NCBI GenBank assembly: GCA_000729835.1
Contig: JFHB01000025.1
Coordinates: forward strand, 1-64,000
From: Atkinsonella hypoxylon
Lineage: Eukaryota; Ascomycota; Sordariomycetes; Hypocreales; Clavicipitaceae
Direction of reading: 5' to 3'
Length of the DNA stretch: 64,000 nt
The notes under the pieces were generated by a model, which was not told where the DNA came from, did not search any database, and worked only from the letters and a program-made list of their open reading frames with translations. The position numbers and the translations under genes were made by a program. Of this stretch, positions 33,498-45,000 are shown in pieces (position 1 is the stretch's first letter; each line of letters begins with the position of its first letter).

Positions 33498-34340
33498 AGC
33501 TGCCTTTTCGTAACGGAAGGCCTGTGTGTGAGGCGGGAAGACGCCCTTCGCTTCAATATAGTGAAAAGGCAAGAATTGAGAGTCTCCGGCCCACTTTAGA
33601 GCCATGCCGCACCACACTTTAAAAAAGTGGGCCGTGTCGCTAGTACGCTTTTCAATTGAAAAAAAATTATTCTGCGTAGGCCTTTTTTTTTTTTTTTTCT
33701 TTTTTTGCGAAGCGAACCGGCTGGGGAGCCCCTCCGTGGCACAACGCCGCTCGTCTGATTGGTCTGACCGATTCTAGGATCTATAAGCGTTCTCAGTATG
33801 TTGATAACTAAATTCCCCAACGATACGGGCGTAGAGACCTTGAAAAAAAAAAAACTCATCATCATGTCTGAGAATATAGTACTGTTATTAGCTAAAGCAG
33901 GGAATTTCAAAGCAAACCTCTGCGGTCAACCTTTGTCCCTCACGTCAGTCACCTACGCTCTCAGCCTGATCACTAATCGCCCTAACGTCCGGTGAAAAAG
34001 CAACAAACTATAAAACCTTGCCTTAGAAAACAAAATAAAACAAAATAAAAAGAACAGAGTACAGAAAAAATGTCCTTTCAAGTGCAGGAGCTAGGAGGGA
34101 TAAAGGATAAAGAGAAAACTCTAAGCCGAGCGTGGCAGAATACAGATTGGGTTTGACCGCAGCCCACCAAAACACCAAGGGATATCGTCAACTCAGTCCC
34201 CCCCCCCCGCGATATACTAATCCTTGAGGATTTATTTCCTTATTTTCCTTATTCTTTATTGTTATCATTGTTTTTCAGGAAAGGAAAGAAAAAAAAAATT
34301 TAGTAAAAAAAAAAAAAACCCTGTTTCAAGTCTTCACAAA
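33498..34340. other. Intergenic region with many homopolymers
   Basis: It holds a T-run (33681-33698), A-runs (33843-33853, 34280-34318), an (AAAAT)n stretch near 34030-34050 and a C-run (34199-34208). Composition is more AT-rich than the coding flanks. No gene or tRNA recognised. Confidence 0.5.
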
Positions 34341-35446
34341 ATGACCGTCCCTGAACCACCGCTAGTCTTCGTAATCGGCGGCACAGGCGCCCAAGGCACG
34401 CCCATCATCCAAGGGCTCGTCCACGACGCAGCCTACGCCGTCCGCTTCCTCACCCGGGACGCCAGATCCAGACGGAGCCAGACCCTCCTTACGCTGCCGC
34501 ACGTCTCAGCCGTAGAAGGCACCTTCGCCGACGAAGACTGCCTACGGCGCGGCTTCCGCGGGGCGTCGTACGCCTTCGTCAACATCGACGGCTTCAACTC
34601 GGGCGAGAAGACGGAGATGTTCTGGGCCATCCGGGCGTACGAGTTCGCGCTGGAGGAGGGCATCCGCTTCTTCGTCTACGGCAACCTCGACTACGTCTAC
34701 AAGAAGAGCGGCTTCGACGCCGCCTTCCGCTGCGGCCACTACGATGGCAAGGGCCGCGTCGGCGAATGGATCCTGCAGCAGAATGGAGATCCCGGCGTGA
34801 GCGCCCGCATGGCCGCCGCCGTCTTCACCACCGGGCCTTACATGTCCATGGTCTTGGGCGCGAGGACGCCCATGTCGCCCCGGGTGGAAGACGGAATCGT
34901 CACATGGCGGGTGCCGACGGGTGCCGACGGCGCCGTGGCCCACGTTGATCTCGCCGACTGCGGATACTACGTCCGGTGGCTGTTTGATCACCAGGCGAGG
35001 GCAAACGGCATGGACCTCCAGGTGGCCATCGATATGGTAGACTACCATGATCTGGCGCGAGCCTTCCAGGTCGTCACCGGCCGGCCGGCCGCGTATATCG
35101 ACACCAGCCTCGACGAGTACTGGACGACAGGGCCTATGGGCAAGGGGACCGGCACGGCGGGATACAACGCCGAGGAAGCTGATGCCGCGACCATGAGCAT
35201 ACGCACTAACTTCACCGGCTTCTGGAACATGTGGAAACATTCCCGGGGGGGAACAAGGGCCTGGTTCGTCGCGACTTCGCCCTGCTAGACGAGATTCACC
35301 CCAATCGCATACGATCAGCAGAGGAGTGGTTCAGGCGTGAGGAGCGGAAGAGCAAGCAAAACGGATGGCCCAGCTTATGGGAGCAGGCCAGCAATCCGAT
35401 GCCCGTCTTGAAGCTTGCCGAAGATGGGCGCAGAGGTCGTCTTTGA
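34341..35446 (+). CDS. NmrA-like NAD(P)-binding protein, apparent frameshift
   Basis: An NmrA-family (atypical short-chain dehydrogenase) gene. The start MTVPEPPLVFVIGGTGAQG carries the Rossmann loop GGTGAQG at 13-19. FLTRDARSR, VEGTFADEDCLRRGFRGASYAFVN and HVDLADCGYYV fit the family; such proteins sense NAD(P) redox state or regulate transcription. The first frame runs 34341-35288 (through FWNMWKHS) and then goes out of frame at a run of seven G (35245-35251). The expected C-terminus, GGNKGLVRRD then LLDEIHPNRIRSAEEWF and LKLAEDGRRGRL, continues in another frame to 35446. One extra G would restore about 368 aa. It is either a recent pseudogenizing slip or a homopolymer sequencing error; the rest of the frame is undamaged. 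Confidence 0.85.
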
Positions 35447-35860
35447 TGAGCATCACGAGGGGTATGCAAAGTCTCGGAAAGCGTCGGTTCAAGCTGCAAG
35501 CAGTATACAAAGCAAAGCATATTAGCACAAACCACCATAGAAATAAAAGGATCTCGTGACTCATATCCTCATTCATGAATCGTATTCACCTGTGACAACG
35601 ATCCCCACACAGGTCAGAACTCGCAAATCCAGCATATATAGGCAAAGAAGCCCTTTCTCGAAATAAAAACCTTCATCAGAAGACCAGTTCCAAAAGCCTA
35701 AACATTAGCAGCCCGAAAGTCTAAACCCTCAACTCAACTCAAATCCAGCATACCAGATGGATATGCTCAACTCGCCATGCAAGGCCATGCAAGGCCATGC
35801 CCGCCGAACGCAAAATGCCAGCGTCAAAAGAACCAAATCATGAGATTTCATCTCCCTAAA
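35447..35860. other. Convergent 3' intergenic region
   Basis: Spacer between the NmrA-like gene and the unrecognised minus-strand gene. A short GCAAGGCCAT direct repeat lies at about 35777-35799. No gene recognised. Confidence 0.5.
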
Positions 35861-37102
35861 TCACCACCTCAGCCCACGCCACGGGCCTCCATTCTCCCGA
35901 TCCTCATCATACGTAAACTTGGCAGGGATGGTCGGGACGCCCGGGATCCCCCGATTCGCATCGGGCACCACGCGCAACGGCTCTGCTTCAAGAGCATGAC
36001 TGCTCACAACGGCTTTCGTTCGCAAACTCCGAGCACTACAAGGACGCTTGATCTTCCGGCCCGTAGAGCCCTTGTCGTAGCCCTCTGTCGGATTTCTGCC
36101 GACGTAATCCACCGACACTCTCGTGAGCGGAGTCAGCATATGAAACCGGTGGTGTAATAAAGGAGCTTTCTTCGTAAGCTTATTCGACTCGCGCTCTTTC
36201 ACCTCATCGCCGTCGTAATGCGCCCCTGTGGATAGGCTTCTCCGAGCAGCAGCCACCGCAGAGCGCATGTTCTTTCTCGATGCCACGCTTCGCAACTTGG
36301 GAAGAGAAATATCCCTTGAGGCTGTCTTGCGAAGACGCTTGGGTAGGAAGCGATGTGCAAGCGTGGAGTCATCCTCTGCCTCATCGTCCGGGTCCGCCTC
36401 ACCTCCCACGGCGGATTCAGCAGCGGCACGCTTCGTGCCTCGAGAGGACGCCGCGCTCACTGGTGAGCATATTGGATCTGCACCTTTATGAGACGGGGTG
36501 GTAGGTCTCATCGCTGTCGTCGTGTCTTGCGCGAGGACAGGTGCCAAGGGCCATTGAGGGGGACGGTCTTCGCTTCCACTAGAAGTCGATGGGCGGAGGG
36601 GCCCATGTCTCGTAGATTGTATGGCATGAGACGAGAAGAATCCCGAAGCAACAAGTTGATGATAATTCGCAAACACCTCGTCCCTCGTAGGCCGCTGTTG
36701 TTCGTCAAGCTGTCCACCTCGGCCTTTCTGTCTTCGACTCTCGCCCTCGTCTCTGAGCTTGCTTGCCTCCCGGGACGTTGTGCCTTTCTCTTCTTCCCTT
36801 CGCATTCGCAACCTCCCTCTCACGCCTTCCCACATCTGACCAAAAATGTTCATTCTGCTGGTTCTTTTCTCCTCTGTCCCTCCAGACCCCGCACCGGGAA
36901 CGAGAGGCATGTCAGTTTGTTGGTATTTCTGACGAGGTCGCGCATTCTGCGCCTCCAGCCACAGCGGTCTTTCCAACGCAGCTCTTTCTGAAGCCTCGAG
37001 AAATTGCAAGGGCGGTACGGCCGACGCGCGGTCGTTCATGGACCCTTCCTGAAAGCGGCCCCGTTGAGCGACTAAATGGACTCTGGTTCGAGGTGGGCCC
37101 AT
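35861..37102 (-). CDS. Unrecognised basic low-complexity protein
   Basis: Single exon, 413 aa, which I do not recognise. The start is MGPPRTRVHLVAQRGRFQEG; another ATG (MNDRASAVPPLQF) lies 21 codons in. The protein is rich in Arg, Ser and Glu and appears largely disordered. Features seen are a charged segment (RGRLRMRREEEKG, about 94-106), an acidic patch (EADPDDEAEDDS, about 236-247), then a basic stretch (HRFLPKRLRKTASRD) that could be a nuclear signal. The best conserved-looking part is the C-terminus, GVPTIPAKFTYDEDRENGG then PWRGLRW. The length of the frame and the ordered C-terminal motif argue that it is real. A (GATT)13 repeat begins 16 nt upstream of the start codon. Confidence 0.6.
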   Translation of the reverse strand: MGPPRTRVHLVAQRGRFQEGSMNDRASAVPPLQFLEASERAALERPLWLEAQNARPRQKYQQTDMPLVPGAGSGGTEEKRTSRMNIFGQMWEGVRGRLRMRREEEKGTTSREASKLRDEGESRRQKGRGGQLDEQQRPTRDEVFANYHQLVASGFFSSHAIQSTRHGPLRPSTSSGSEDRPPQWPLAPVLAQDTTTAMRPTTPSHKGADPICSPVSAASSRGTKRAAAESAVGGEADPDDEAEDDSTLAHRFLPKRLRKTASRDISLPKLRSVASRKNMRSAVAAARRSLSTGAHYDGDEVKERESNKLTKKAPLLHHRFHMLTPLTRVSVDYVGRNPTEGYDKGSTGRKIKRPCSARSLRTKAVVSSHALEAEPLRVVPDANRGIPGVPTIPAKFTYDEDRENGGPWRGLRW

Positions 37103-37117
37103 CTTGGATGGAAATAG

Positions 37118-37169
<52 letters not shown>

Positions 37170-38835
37170 CCTTTCGTGTGGACTATCTCGAGTCTAGGAC
37201 GACAAGGCCGCAGGGCTTTGGTAACATGCGCGGTAACTTTGCTCGGTGTATCGTTATCTCTTCTAGAGGATCGTGTGCGTAAATTGTGGCGGTTTCATAG
37301 ATGGAATTGAGTTAATGTTGAATGCCTTGTTCTCATGTCATGATCAATCCAAGTCGCAGGGAAAGCAGATTTTTTCTCTGTGAATTTTTTTTTTTTTCCT
37401 ATTGCCAACCTTGGGTATCAAAAGAGCCGAAAGAGCAATAACAAGAGCAGTATAATGACACAATGCAAGAATGCATGTCCACGTTGCATGCCTAGCTCCA
37501 TCGGCGTTGTTGTTGACTTGCAACAATCCTCTGCAGCAAGCTCACCCCTGCAATAACACGTGATTTATCTCACCACGGCAACCACGTTAAGATGATCCGG
37601 TCGATCGACTCGTGCCAAGAACATAAATTCGGGACTTCTTTTGATCACCGCACTCGACGGCACTTTTAGAACCCAGGTGTCGTAACGAGTCAGTTCACCT
37701 TTTGCTTGCTTAATTATTTGTTTATTATCGAACACTCAAACTTTGTTTCGCTCATGATCGGTTGTTGTCGGAACAACCCCTAGAGGTCCCACAACTCTAC
37801 AAGATAGAGGCCGTGATTGTGACTGTGATTACTCTATTAATGGGGCACTTTCAAGGAACTGGCTCAAACGTTTAAAACAGTTTCTCACTCGGATGATTCC
37901 TTGTAAAGCCTCGTTACATACGAGCCCTTGCAGAGTGCAGAGCCTACACAAAGAGTGGACTATCACGCTCAAGAAATAAGCATCGCCAATACGCGGCATA
38001 AGCTTTTCCTCGTAGTCACCATTGTCATATAAATCACTACCACCACCTCCTCGTGACGGCCTGCCTTAGGGCCAGCCTATTCAGGTACTAGCCAATCTCA
38101 ATAACTCCCCTATACATCCTTCCCAAGAAGAATCCTGCTGTCCGATTGTCTCATCTAACCGATCGACGAGCTCATAATAATATAATAACGTTTTCCTTTC
38201 ACCCTATCTCATCATGCGTGTTCAACAGATTGCAAATTTGCTGATTCCCGGCGAAAAACAGATGCCGTGCATCCTGATTCGCCCAACGCAGAGGGCTCGT
38301 GAAGAATGTTTACTTCCATAAGTGGTGGTGCAATCAAACCTCAAACGTAAGTGAATATAATGACAATGCAGCTGAGTCATATACACCCTATCCGTTGCAA
38401 AGCGGAGACAAATATAGGCAGACCCCGTCCTTTCAAGATCCTACTCTCTATAGAACGTGGAGTATTGACAAAAAATTTGATAGACACACACCGTAAATCT
38501 TCTATAGTATAGGAAGATTGAGGAGACGCGTCAAATTGCCGAAGTTGCATCATTTCGGTAGCCGACGGGAAAGACACTAAATTTGACATGAAGCGGGTGA
38601 TGACGCCCTGACAAATATATGTGGAGGGGTGCCCAAACATAAAAATTACTCCATAACGCCCTATTCTAACGGCCCAGGATATCTAGTAAGAAGCGGCAGT
38701 AACGCCAAGGTGCCACAGAATATACATGTCCACAATTGAGGTACAACGGCGAGAAATAAAATTGACGGTACAACATTGTGACCGAGAAACGAGTTCCTCA
38801 ATCAGAGAAATTGAACCGACAACGAACCCCAGCTA
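37103..38835. other. Intergenic region, (GATT)13 microsatellite at its edge
   Basis: The GATT repeat spans 37118-37169 (13 units). Beyond it are a T-run at 37386-37398 and otherwise unremarkable sequence. A 65-codon frame at 38299-38496 has no recognisable domain. No tRNA recognised. Confidence 0.45.
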
Positions 38836-40600
38836 TCATGGTAGATATGAATTGAATTGCACAACGCCAATCTGTCCATCCGCTCGAGAGTAGGTGCCCG
38901 TGCCAGGTTCGGCACTCAAGCCACGGGTGCCATCGAAATGTGCATCTTCTTGTCGCTGGCCGTTATGCAACGGATCCAAGGTTTGTGGGAAGACGTGGTC
39001 ACGTTTCCGCTTGTCACCAATGAACATTGAGGGGATCGGTATCTTGGTAGGTTGCGTCTGCGGCTCAATTGCAGGCAGTGCATTAGGTGAAACCAGCGAC
39101 GCAATTTTTAGGGGAGCTAGAGACGACGTAGTAGAGGTGGATCGCGCGGATGACCGCTGCTGTTGTTGTGACTGCTGTTGTTGTGGCTGCTTGGGCTTCA
39201 CCGAGGGATGGGAATGGGGTTTTTGCTGGGATGAATCACGAATCGAGTGTTGCTGATTAATATAAGATGGTGAAGCCGGCACGTACAGACTCGTCGGGCG
39301 TTCATCCTGTGGCTCAGGGCGAATTGGAGGCGCGGGCGATGGGGACGTCGAGTTGATGTTCCGAGAGTGATGTGAGTAGCCATAGGTACTTATTTCAGGT
39401 TTAGCATAGGGCGAAGTTAGTGTTGATGGCAACGGCGGTGCCGCTGGGGACATGTGTTGCATATTCGTGTGCGGCTGATGAGCATATTGCCGAGGAGTAG
39501 CAAATTGGGGCGTTGCAGGTTCTCCAAAGGCAAGATGACCCCGAGCGTTCGGCAGTGCAGAGTCGTAAGCAGGTGGTGCAGGGGGAGTAGGATGATAGCC
39601 ATCGACACAGGATGGTCTTCTTTGCGGTTCGGCGCCATAATTCATACGATGTTCGCTTGCGTTGCTAAGAGACCGGGCTCGTATGCCGTGCGGATCATCG
39701 GGTGCTGGCGTCACGGTCCTTCGGCGATATTCTTCCTCCCTTCCACGCTCGTAGGCGGCGCCTTTCCCATCGCGCTTCCTCATACGGACGTCGCGTCTGA
39801 TTCGGACTCGGCACCCTTGATCGGCAACCGTCTTGCTCAGCTGGGTACTCTCCATGAGACCTGGGAACTTCTTGGCACTGAAGACGTTGAACGGCTGCGT
39901 CACAATCTCCATTCGCCAATCGACACCAGGAGGCAAGTCTGGGTCGTTGGGTTCCAGATCAAAATCTTTCTCCTCCTTTGTCGTCTCAAACAAGCTGAAT
40001 GACAGACGAAAATAACCTTCGTGACGAACAGACAAATCGGGGAAAATGAAGTAGCCGGCCTCTGCAGGTCGATCCAAGTAGGCCATGCCCGAGGCAGGAA
40101 CGCCAGTTAAGATGGGCGGGTTGGTTGCCGCAGCACTCTGGACACGGCCATGAGCCAAGGTTCGCGCTTGTTCGAGGCTGGCATACAAAAAGAAGTTGGC
40201 ATTGTAATCGAAAGTTATATCTTTCCCTTCCTCAACAGTTGGGCCTTCAATGATGCGGAGCTCAACGACGGGAGGTGGATCAACAGGGCGTCTGTCGCTA
40301 TTTGCTACTCTGGAATATTAGCATTCGGTGCACAACGGCTACGTCTCAAACCACCACATCTCCGTTGATGGATTCCAGTCCAGTTTGATGTTTAGTAATG
40401 TGTTCCGGTATGAGAATACGTTGGAGCGGGTCGGCGAGGCTGCTCTCACCTTTCATGCCTGAGCCGCATGCTCTTGCTCGCTCTGGCTGTTGGAGCACAG
40501 TTAACTGATACCAGATGCTTCGATTCTCCCTCGTAATACGTTGAATGCGTTGCACGGAATCGCGCGAGGGATTCGTGAGCACGGCAACGGCGGAGGCCAT
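38836..40600 (-). CDS. veA: Velvet-domain global regulator VeA
   Basis: Minus-strand exons 40450-40600 and 38836-40304 give 539 aa. VeA carries the velvet fold and, with VelB and the methyltransferase LaeA, couples light and development to secondary metabolism. The intron acceptor must be GAGTAG at 40305; the nearer CCAGAG alternative gives an immediate stop. N-terminal ITRENRSIWYQLTVLQQPERARACG matches the region of the VeA bipartite nuclear signal, though less basic than in Aspergillus. DRRPVDPPPVVELRI, NANFFLYASLE, VPASGMAYLDRP, AGYFIFPDLSVRHEGYFRLSF and SAKKFPGL, then TVADQGCRVRIRRDVRMRKR, complete the velvet domain. A Pro/Gln-rich tail follows, as in VeA and not VelB or VosA. About 9.8 kb of gene-free sequence lies upstream. 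Confidence 0.95.
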
Positions 40601-41629
40601 TCTGGTTTGTGTCTGCTGTGTAAGGCTACAGCCAATGATAATAATAATGAAAATAATAAATAATAAAAATAAAACAATTATGACTAAAGGGTATTGTTCA
40701 GGCACTTAACATGCAGTCAGCATACATATTCAGGGCCAACGTGAATTGGAATACCGAATGGGTTGCTGGTCGAGACTGCACTTGGAAAGCAAGCTTACAT
40801 TGTACCAGGAAACGAGAGCATGTTCCTGGGCAGTGAACAGGTTGAGCAACGAAACGCTGACCAGTATGAGCTGGCGACAAAATCACTTCTTGAGGATATC
40901 TGTTGAAAATTGGGTGTTTTTTAAGCAAGACCTGGAGAGAATGACAGCAATAGCGAGGATTATGAGATAATCTTGTATAGCGGAAGCGACCGTGAGAATG
41001 AATATCAAAAGATTCACCGACCCCGTGCGACCATCTGACGTGAGGATTCCAACAAACCTGCGCGGCGAATGTGGAGGATGGAAGGGGGTGAATGTGATGT
41101 GAGGCGAAGTGAGGAGAGGAGAGATGCCAGCGCACTTGTTGACACAAGAAGCCAGGCCACGAAGCTGGATAGCGAGAGGAAGGAAAGAGAGGAAGTAGGA
41201 TAGAGACCCAGGAAGATGGAACCAGACGTGCCAGACTGCGAGACCACCCACACGCACGCCCCACGGCAGACCAGACCAGATGGATGGGACCGAGCCAAAG
41301 TAGTATTTCAACGCAGGCCAAGCCCAGGCTGGCGAGGCAAGGTAAGGCAAGGCAAGACAAGACAAGACAAGACAAGACAAGCCAAACCAAACCAAACCAA
41401 ACCAAACCAAACCAAACGGGCCAAAACGGGGGCCTGGGGGCGGATAAGGAACGAATGAGATGCGGGCAGATGGCAGATGGCCGTCGTTCGAATGGTGGAG
41501 GATGAGATGGACCCGAGGCCAAGGACCGGGCAGAGGCAAGGCAAGGCAAAGGCAAGGCAAGGGTAGGGACAGGGGCAAGGGCAAGGGCAGGACAAGGGGA
41601 AGGGCAGACTCAAGAAACACCACCACCGC

Positions 41630-41661
<32 letters not shown>

Positions 41662-42000
41662 CCACCACCACCACCGCCGCCGCCGCCGCCGCCGCCACAG
41701 GCCACACTACTGTAAATACGGAGAGCCTGCTGTGACCTCCTATTACCCGAGTGCTGGGGTGCTGGTCCTGGGTGCTGGTCCTGGGTGCTGGAAGCTGGGT
41801 TGCTGGATGCGGATGCGGGTGCGGGTGCGGGTGCGGGTGCGGATGCTGGACACCTTGCACCGGGCTGCGTGCCCCCATTGATTGTCTGGCTGGCTGGCTG
41901 GCTGGCCGGCCCTGGCACTGGCACTGGCACTGGCACTGGTGGCACCACTATTATGGGGGCAAGTGCGTTGGGACCATCTGGAGGGAAACAACGGCGGCGG
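40601..42000. promoter_or_regulatory. veA upstream region with a dense microsatellite cluster
   Basis: Within about 750 bp lie: (AAGAC)n and (AAACC)n at about 41336-41416, (GGCAA)n at 41536-41565, (CAT)n at about 41630-41660, (CAC)n then (CGC)n at 41661-41697, GGTGCTGGTCCT repeats at 41756-41790, (GCGGGT)n at 41811-41843, (GGCT)n at 41887-41908 and (CTGGCA)n at 41910-41940. (GGGTGC)3GGG at 41817-41837 is a canonical G-quadruplex motif. Long repeat-driven open frames on both strands here are not genes. It is the veA 5' leader or promoter by position; function is not shown. Confidence 0.5.
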
Positions 42001-45000
42001 CGACGCCCACGGAGAGCACACCACTTAAGGAAACCCGACGCCTGCCATGGTCAGCCGGCCGCAAGATTGGTCCTGGGCTCCTGGTACTCGGTACGGCGTA
42101 TGGCCAAATGTCCCAGGGCCTCGAATCACTGTCGGTCCCGATCAAACCACAGTCCGCTGTCAGGATTGCTACTGGCCCCGATCCAGTCCCAGTCCTGGAT
42201 CCTCAGTCCCAAATAATTGACATATCTACGGACTACTCCGTACCTAATCTACGAGATAGATGTGCGGCACACTACTCCGGCCTATTGATCAAGTTAGCAC
42301 TCCTGAGGAGCCTTTGGTGGTTTTTCGGCGGGACTTTGTCTGTGGCAATGTCACCGGTGATGGGACCTGTGCGGCGGTAGCTCCTGCTACTAGGATTAGT
42401 TCTGGCTGCCCATGTATTTGTTTGCTGTGAGAGAAGAGACAACATCTTTTTGCCTGTGATAAAGCACAGCAAGGTTGCTGGACCCACCTCACCACCTCAC
42501 CTGTCTTGTAAGACCTCATCAATACCTTCGGAGACCCAGAATGGCTGCGAAATCTGTCAAGTATCTCTTGCGTATATCTAGAATTTATGGGGACTTGTAT
42601 TATAAGATAAGGTAGGTATTGTATGTTCGCGCGTACTCCGTAGATTGAAGTCCTTTTTAGCTCCGCCAGTCTTGATTGGTTGACTCGCTATTCGTGACCT
42701 ATTGCGGATACATAAAAATCATAGCCCACAACCTTTTTGCGGGTATTGGCCCCTCAGATAGTCTACGGACGTAGAAGGCCTACCTCATCAATCTTGGATA
42801 CGCCTTGATCCCGCTAGGCTTATAGTGCTTCGGTGTCGTATTCATAAATTTTAGTTTTGGATGTACCAGTAAACGACCCTTCCCAGTATCAAGACCAAAA
42901 TAGCCTGCAGTTCGCAGGCGAAGCACTGTTTGAAACATTTCAAGGTATCTGTCTTTTGTCCTGCCAAACTCAGTATCTTTTGTCTCTTTGTGACTCCCAG
43001 TGGCAAGACCTGTCGGCAGCGTCTTGGGCTCTGAAGGGGTGAGCAGGGTACCGGAATGGCACATTCGTTAGCGAATGTCATTTTCTTTTGTTTTCGGTTG
43101 AAGAAGAATATTGATAATAGGCACGACTATTGCTCGCGGGGCCCTTCCGCACAGCCACTAGCGACAAGCCAGCCTGTGACCTTGTTCAGTAATCCAAGTG
43201 ATGGCCCAGCCGACGTAGACTTATTAGCTCGGCGCCAATGAGCGCTAGCCTAGTGACAGGGGTGCGGCAAGGCGGCTTAATTCGCTAGGGGTTTTTCTAG
43301 GTCTCGAGCCTTGCCGAGGTCAATGTACCGAATAGAATGTCTGTACATATTGTCGATTTAATCGGGGAAATCTTGGCCGCCTACACCGTTAGCAACAGGG
43401 GCGTCATTTGTCGATTAATTTGTCACCGCGTAGCGTCGTCTTTGTATTGGGTGGCTGTTCGTCTAAGAGAGGGAGGGGCCGGGGGGGGCTGGAGGGAAAG
43501 CTCGAGGTGAGCGGAAGGTGCTTAGGCTTGTGCCGGCCAGGTAATAGTAAGTAGCCCAGGTCGCTTGTTGTGTTGTATTGTCCCATGGGGGAAATGACCA
43601 CTTCTTGGCGATGATCAGTAGTCGCGTCCGTACGAAGTAGAGAGAGGGTTCGCCTTTCCTCGTGAGTAGTGGTCGCGGTGGATCAGGACGAATCAGTAAT
43701 TCGATGAGTGGGCTTGTTGACCAGTCACATGGAGGCCTAGTCAGTACTCCGTAGCCACACTCGAGGGAAAGGGCAGGAGATCGATATTGACAGCAGACTT
43801 CTGCGATAGGCGACCAGGATGTCCGTTACCAGCTCTGAGGTACGGCACGGAATACTGGAGACGGCAGTCGAGCTTTTGTGGTGGGGACAATGTTGCATAA
43901 AGAAACAGGAAGGAGGGAGGGAGGGGGAGTGGAAGATAGTGCAGGAGGCATCATCCATGACGATCCATGCTCACTCATGGTTCGCTTGGAGCTATTCCGC
44001 ACGCTACCCAGGCGCTGCCAGACCCCAAAATTCCGAACAAAGCGCCCACCCAGTCCACCAGCCCACCTCAGCACGCACATACCAGTCTCCAGTCTCCAGT
44101 CTCCAGTCCAAGTTTGCTCGGGATGGGGTTGACGGACGCAGAGCACGGGGCGGCAGAGCATGGTGCACAGAGAGAGCACACAGAGCACAGAGAGCACAGA
44201 AACCCAATTCCGCAAAAAACGCCCATTTCCCAGATTCAGTCAAAAGTCGCTCGCTCCCTTGGCCAACATCAGAAACCGAGAGACTGGATGCTGGGACGGA
44301 CAGCTGGCACGCTAGCAGGTCACGCCCGCTGCTTCATCCATCCACGTGAAGACGTTGCTGCCCTTTCTATCACAGTATCGGAGCATAATCAAAGACGAGC
44401 GAGTCGGAGCAGGGAGCACAGCTGGGAATGCAGGACCGGGACAAGGGCAGTCGGTGTTCTGGCAAGTTTGGCCAGTCTGGTTAGAGTGAAAACTGTAGGG
44501 ACTTTTTCATCCGGCGTATGAGCTGTGATGTGATGCCTGCGAACGGAACGAATACCCAGGATACTAGATGGCCTCTCTCGACTCGATGCGTCTGGACTGA
44601 AGCCAGAGTCTAGATGTCGAACTGGCTAGCCCTTCTATGTTACATTCTGCCCTGCCAAGCGCGCTAAGCATCACCGAAAGAAAGCCAATTCGCCGAATCG
44701 AACCATCGCCCTGCTCGGCGTCTGCAGGCGATCCTAATCTTGCTTAACTGCAGGCCATCAGACCATCTATTTTGATCATGGGTACATGTACTTTGGAAAA
44801 GTGCCACTACTATTTTCTCCAAACGCTAACCGATTCTCCACCGGGACCCTTGCCTGCAGGTGACGATGACCCTTTGAAAATTGGAGAACTCCTTAAACTG
44901 ACCCAACGATCACCAAAGTCATATCGCGACAAGAATGCACCGACTCCGTAACCGCAACAATATCAACCCCCTGGATTTATTCACAAAGATAGTTATAGGG

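Noticed and set aside
40698..42380. Long frames on both strands near the microsatellite cluster (for example 40698-41555, 40883-41878, 41751-42380)
   Set aside because: They are made of simple repeats read in several frames (poly-Pro/Leu, poly-His, poly-Cys-Gly) with no domain; repeats lacking stops explain them.
42780..43064. 94-codon minus-strand frame with a fairly protein-like composition
   Set aside because: I could not match it to a family; it may be a gene fragment, but the sequence alone does not support a call.
44640..44760. GGTTCGATTC-like box on the minus strand, resembling a tRNA B box
   Set aside because: No T-arm stem can be formed around it and no A box or acceptor stem was found.
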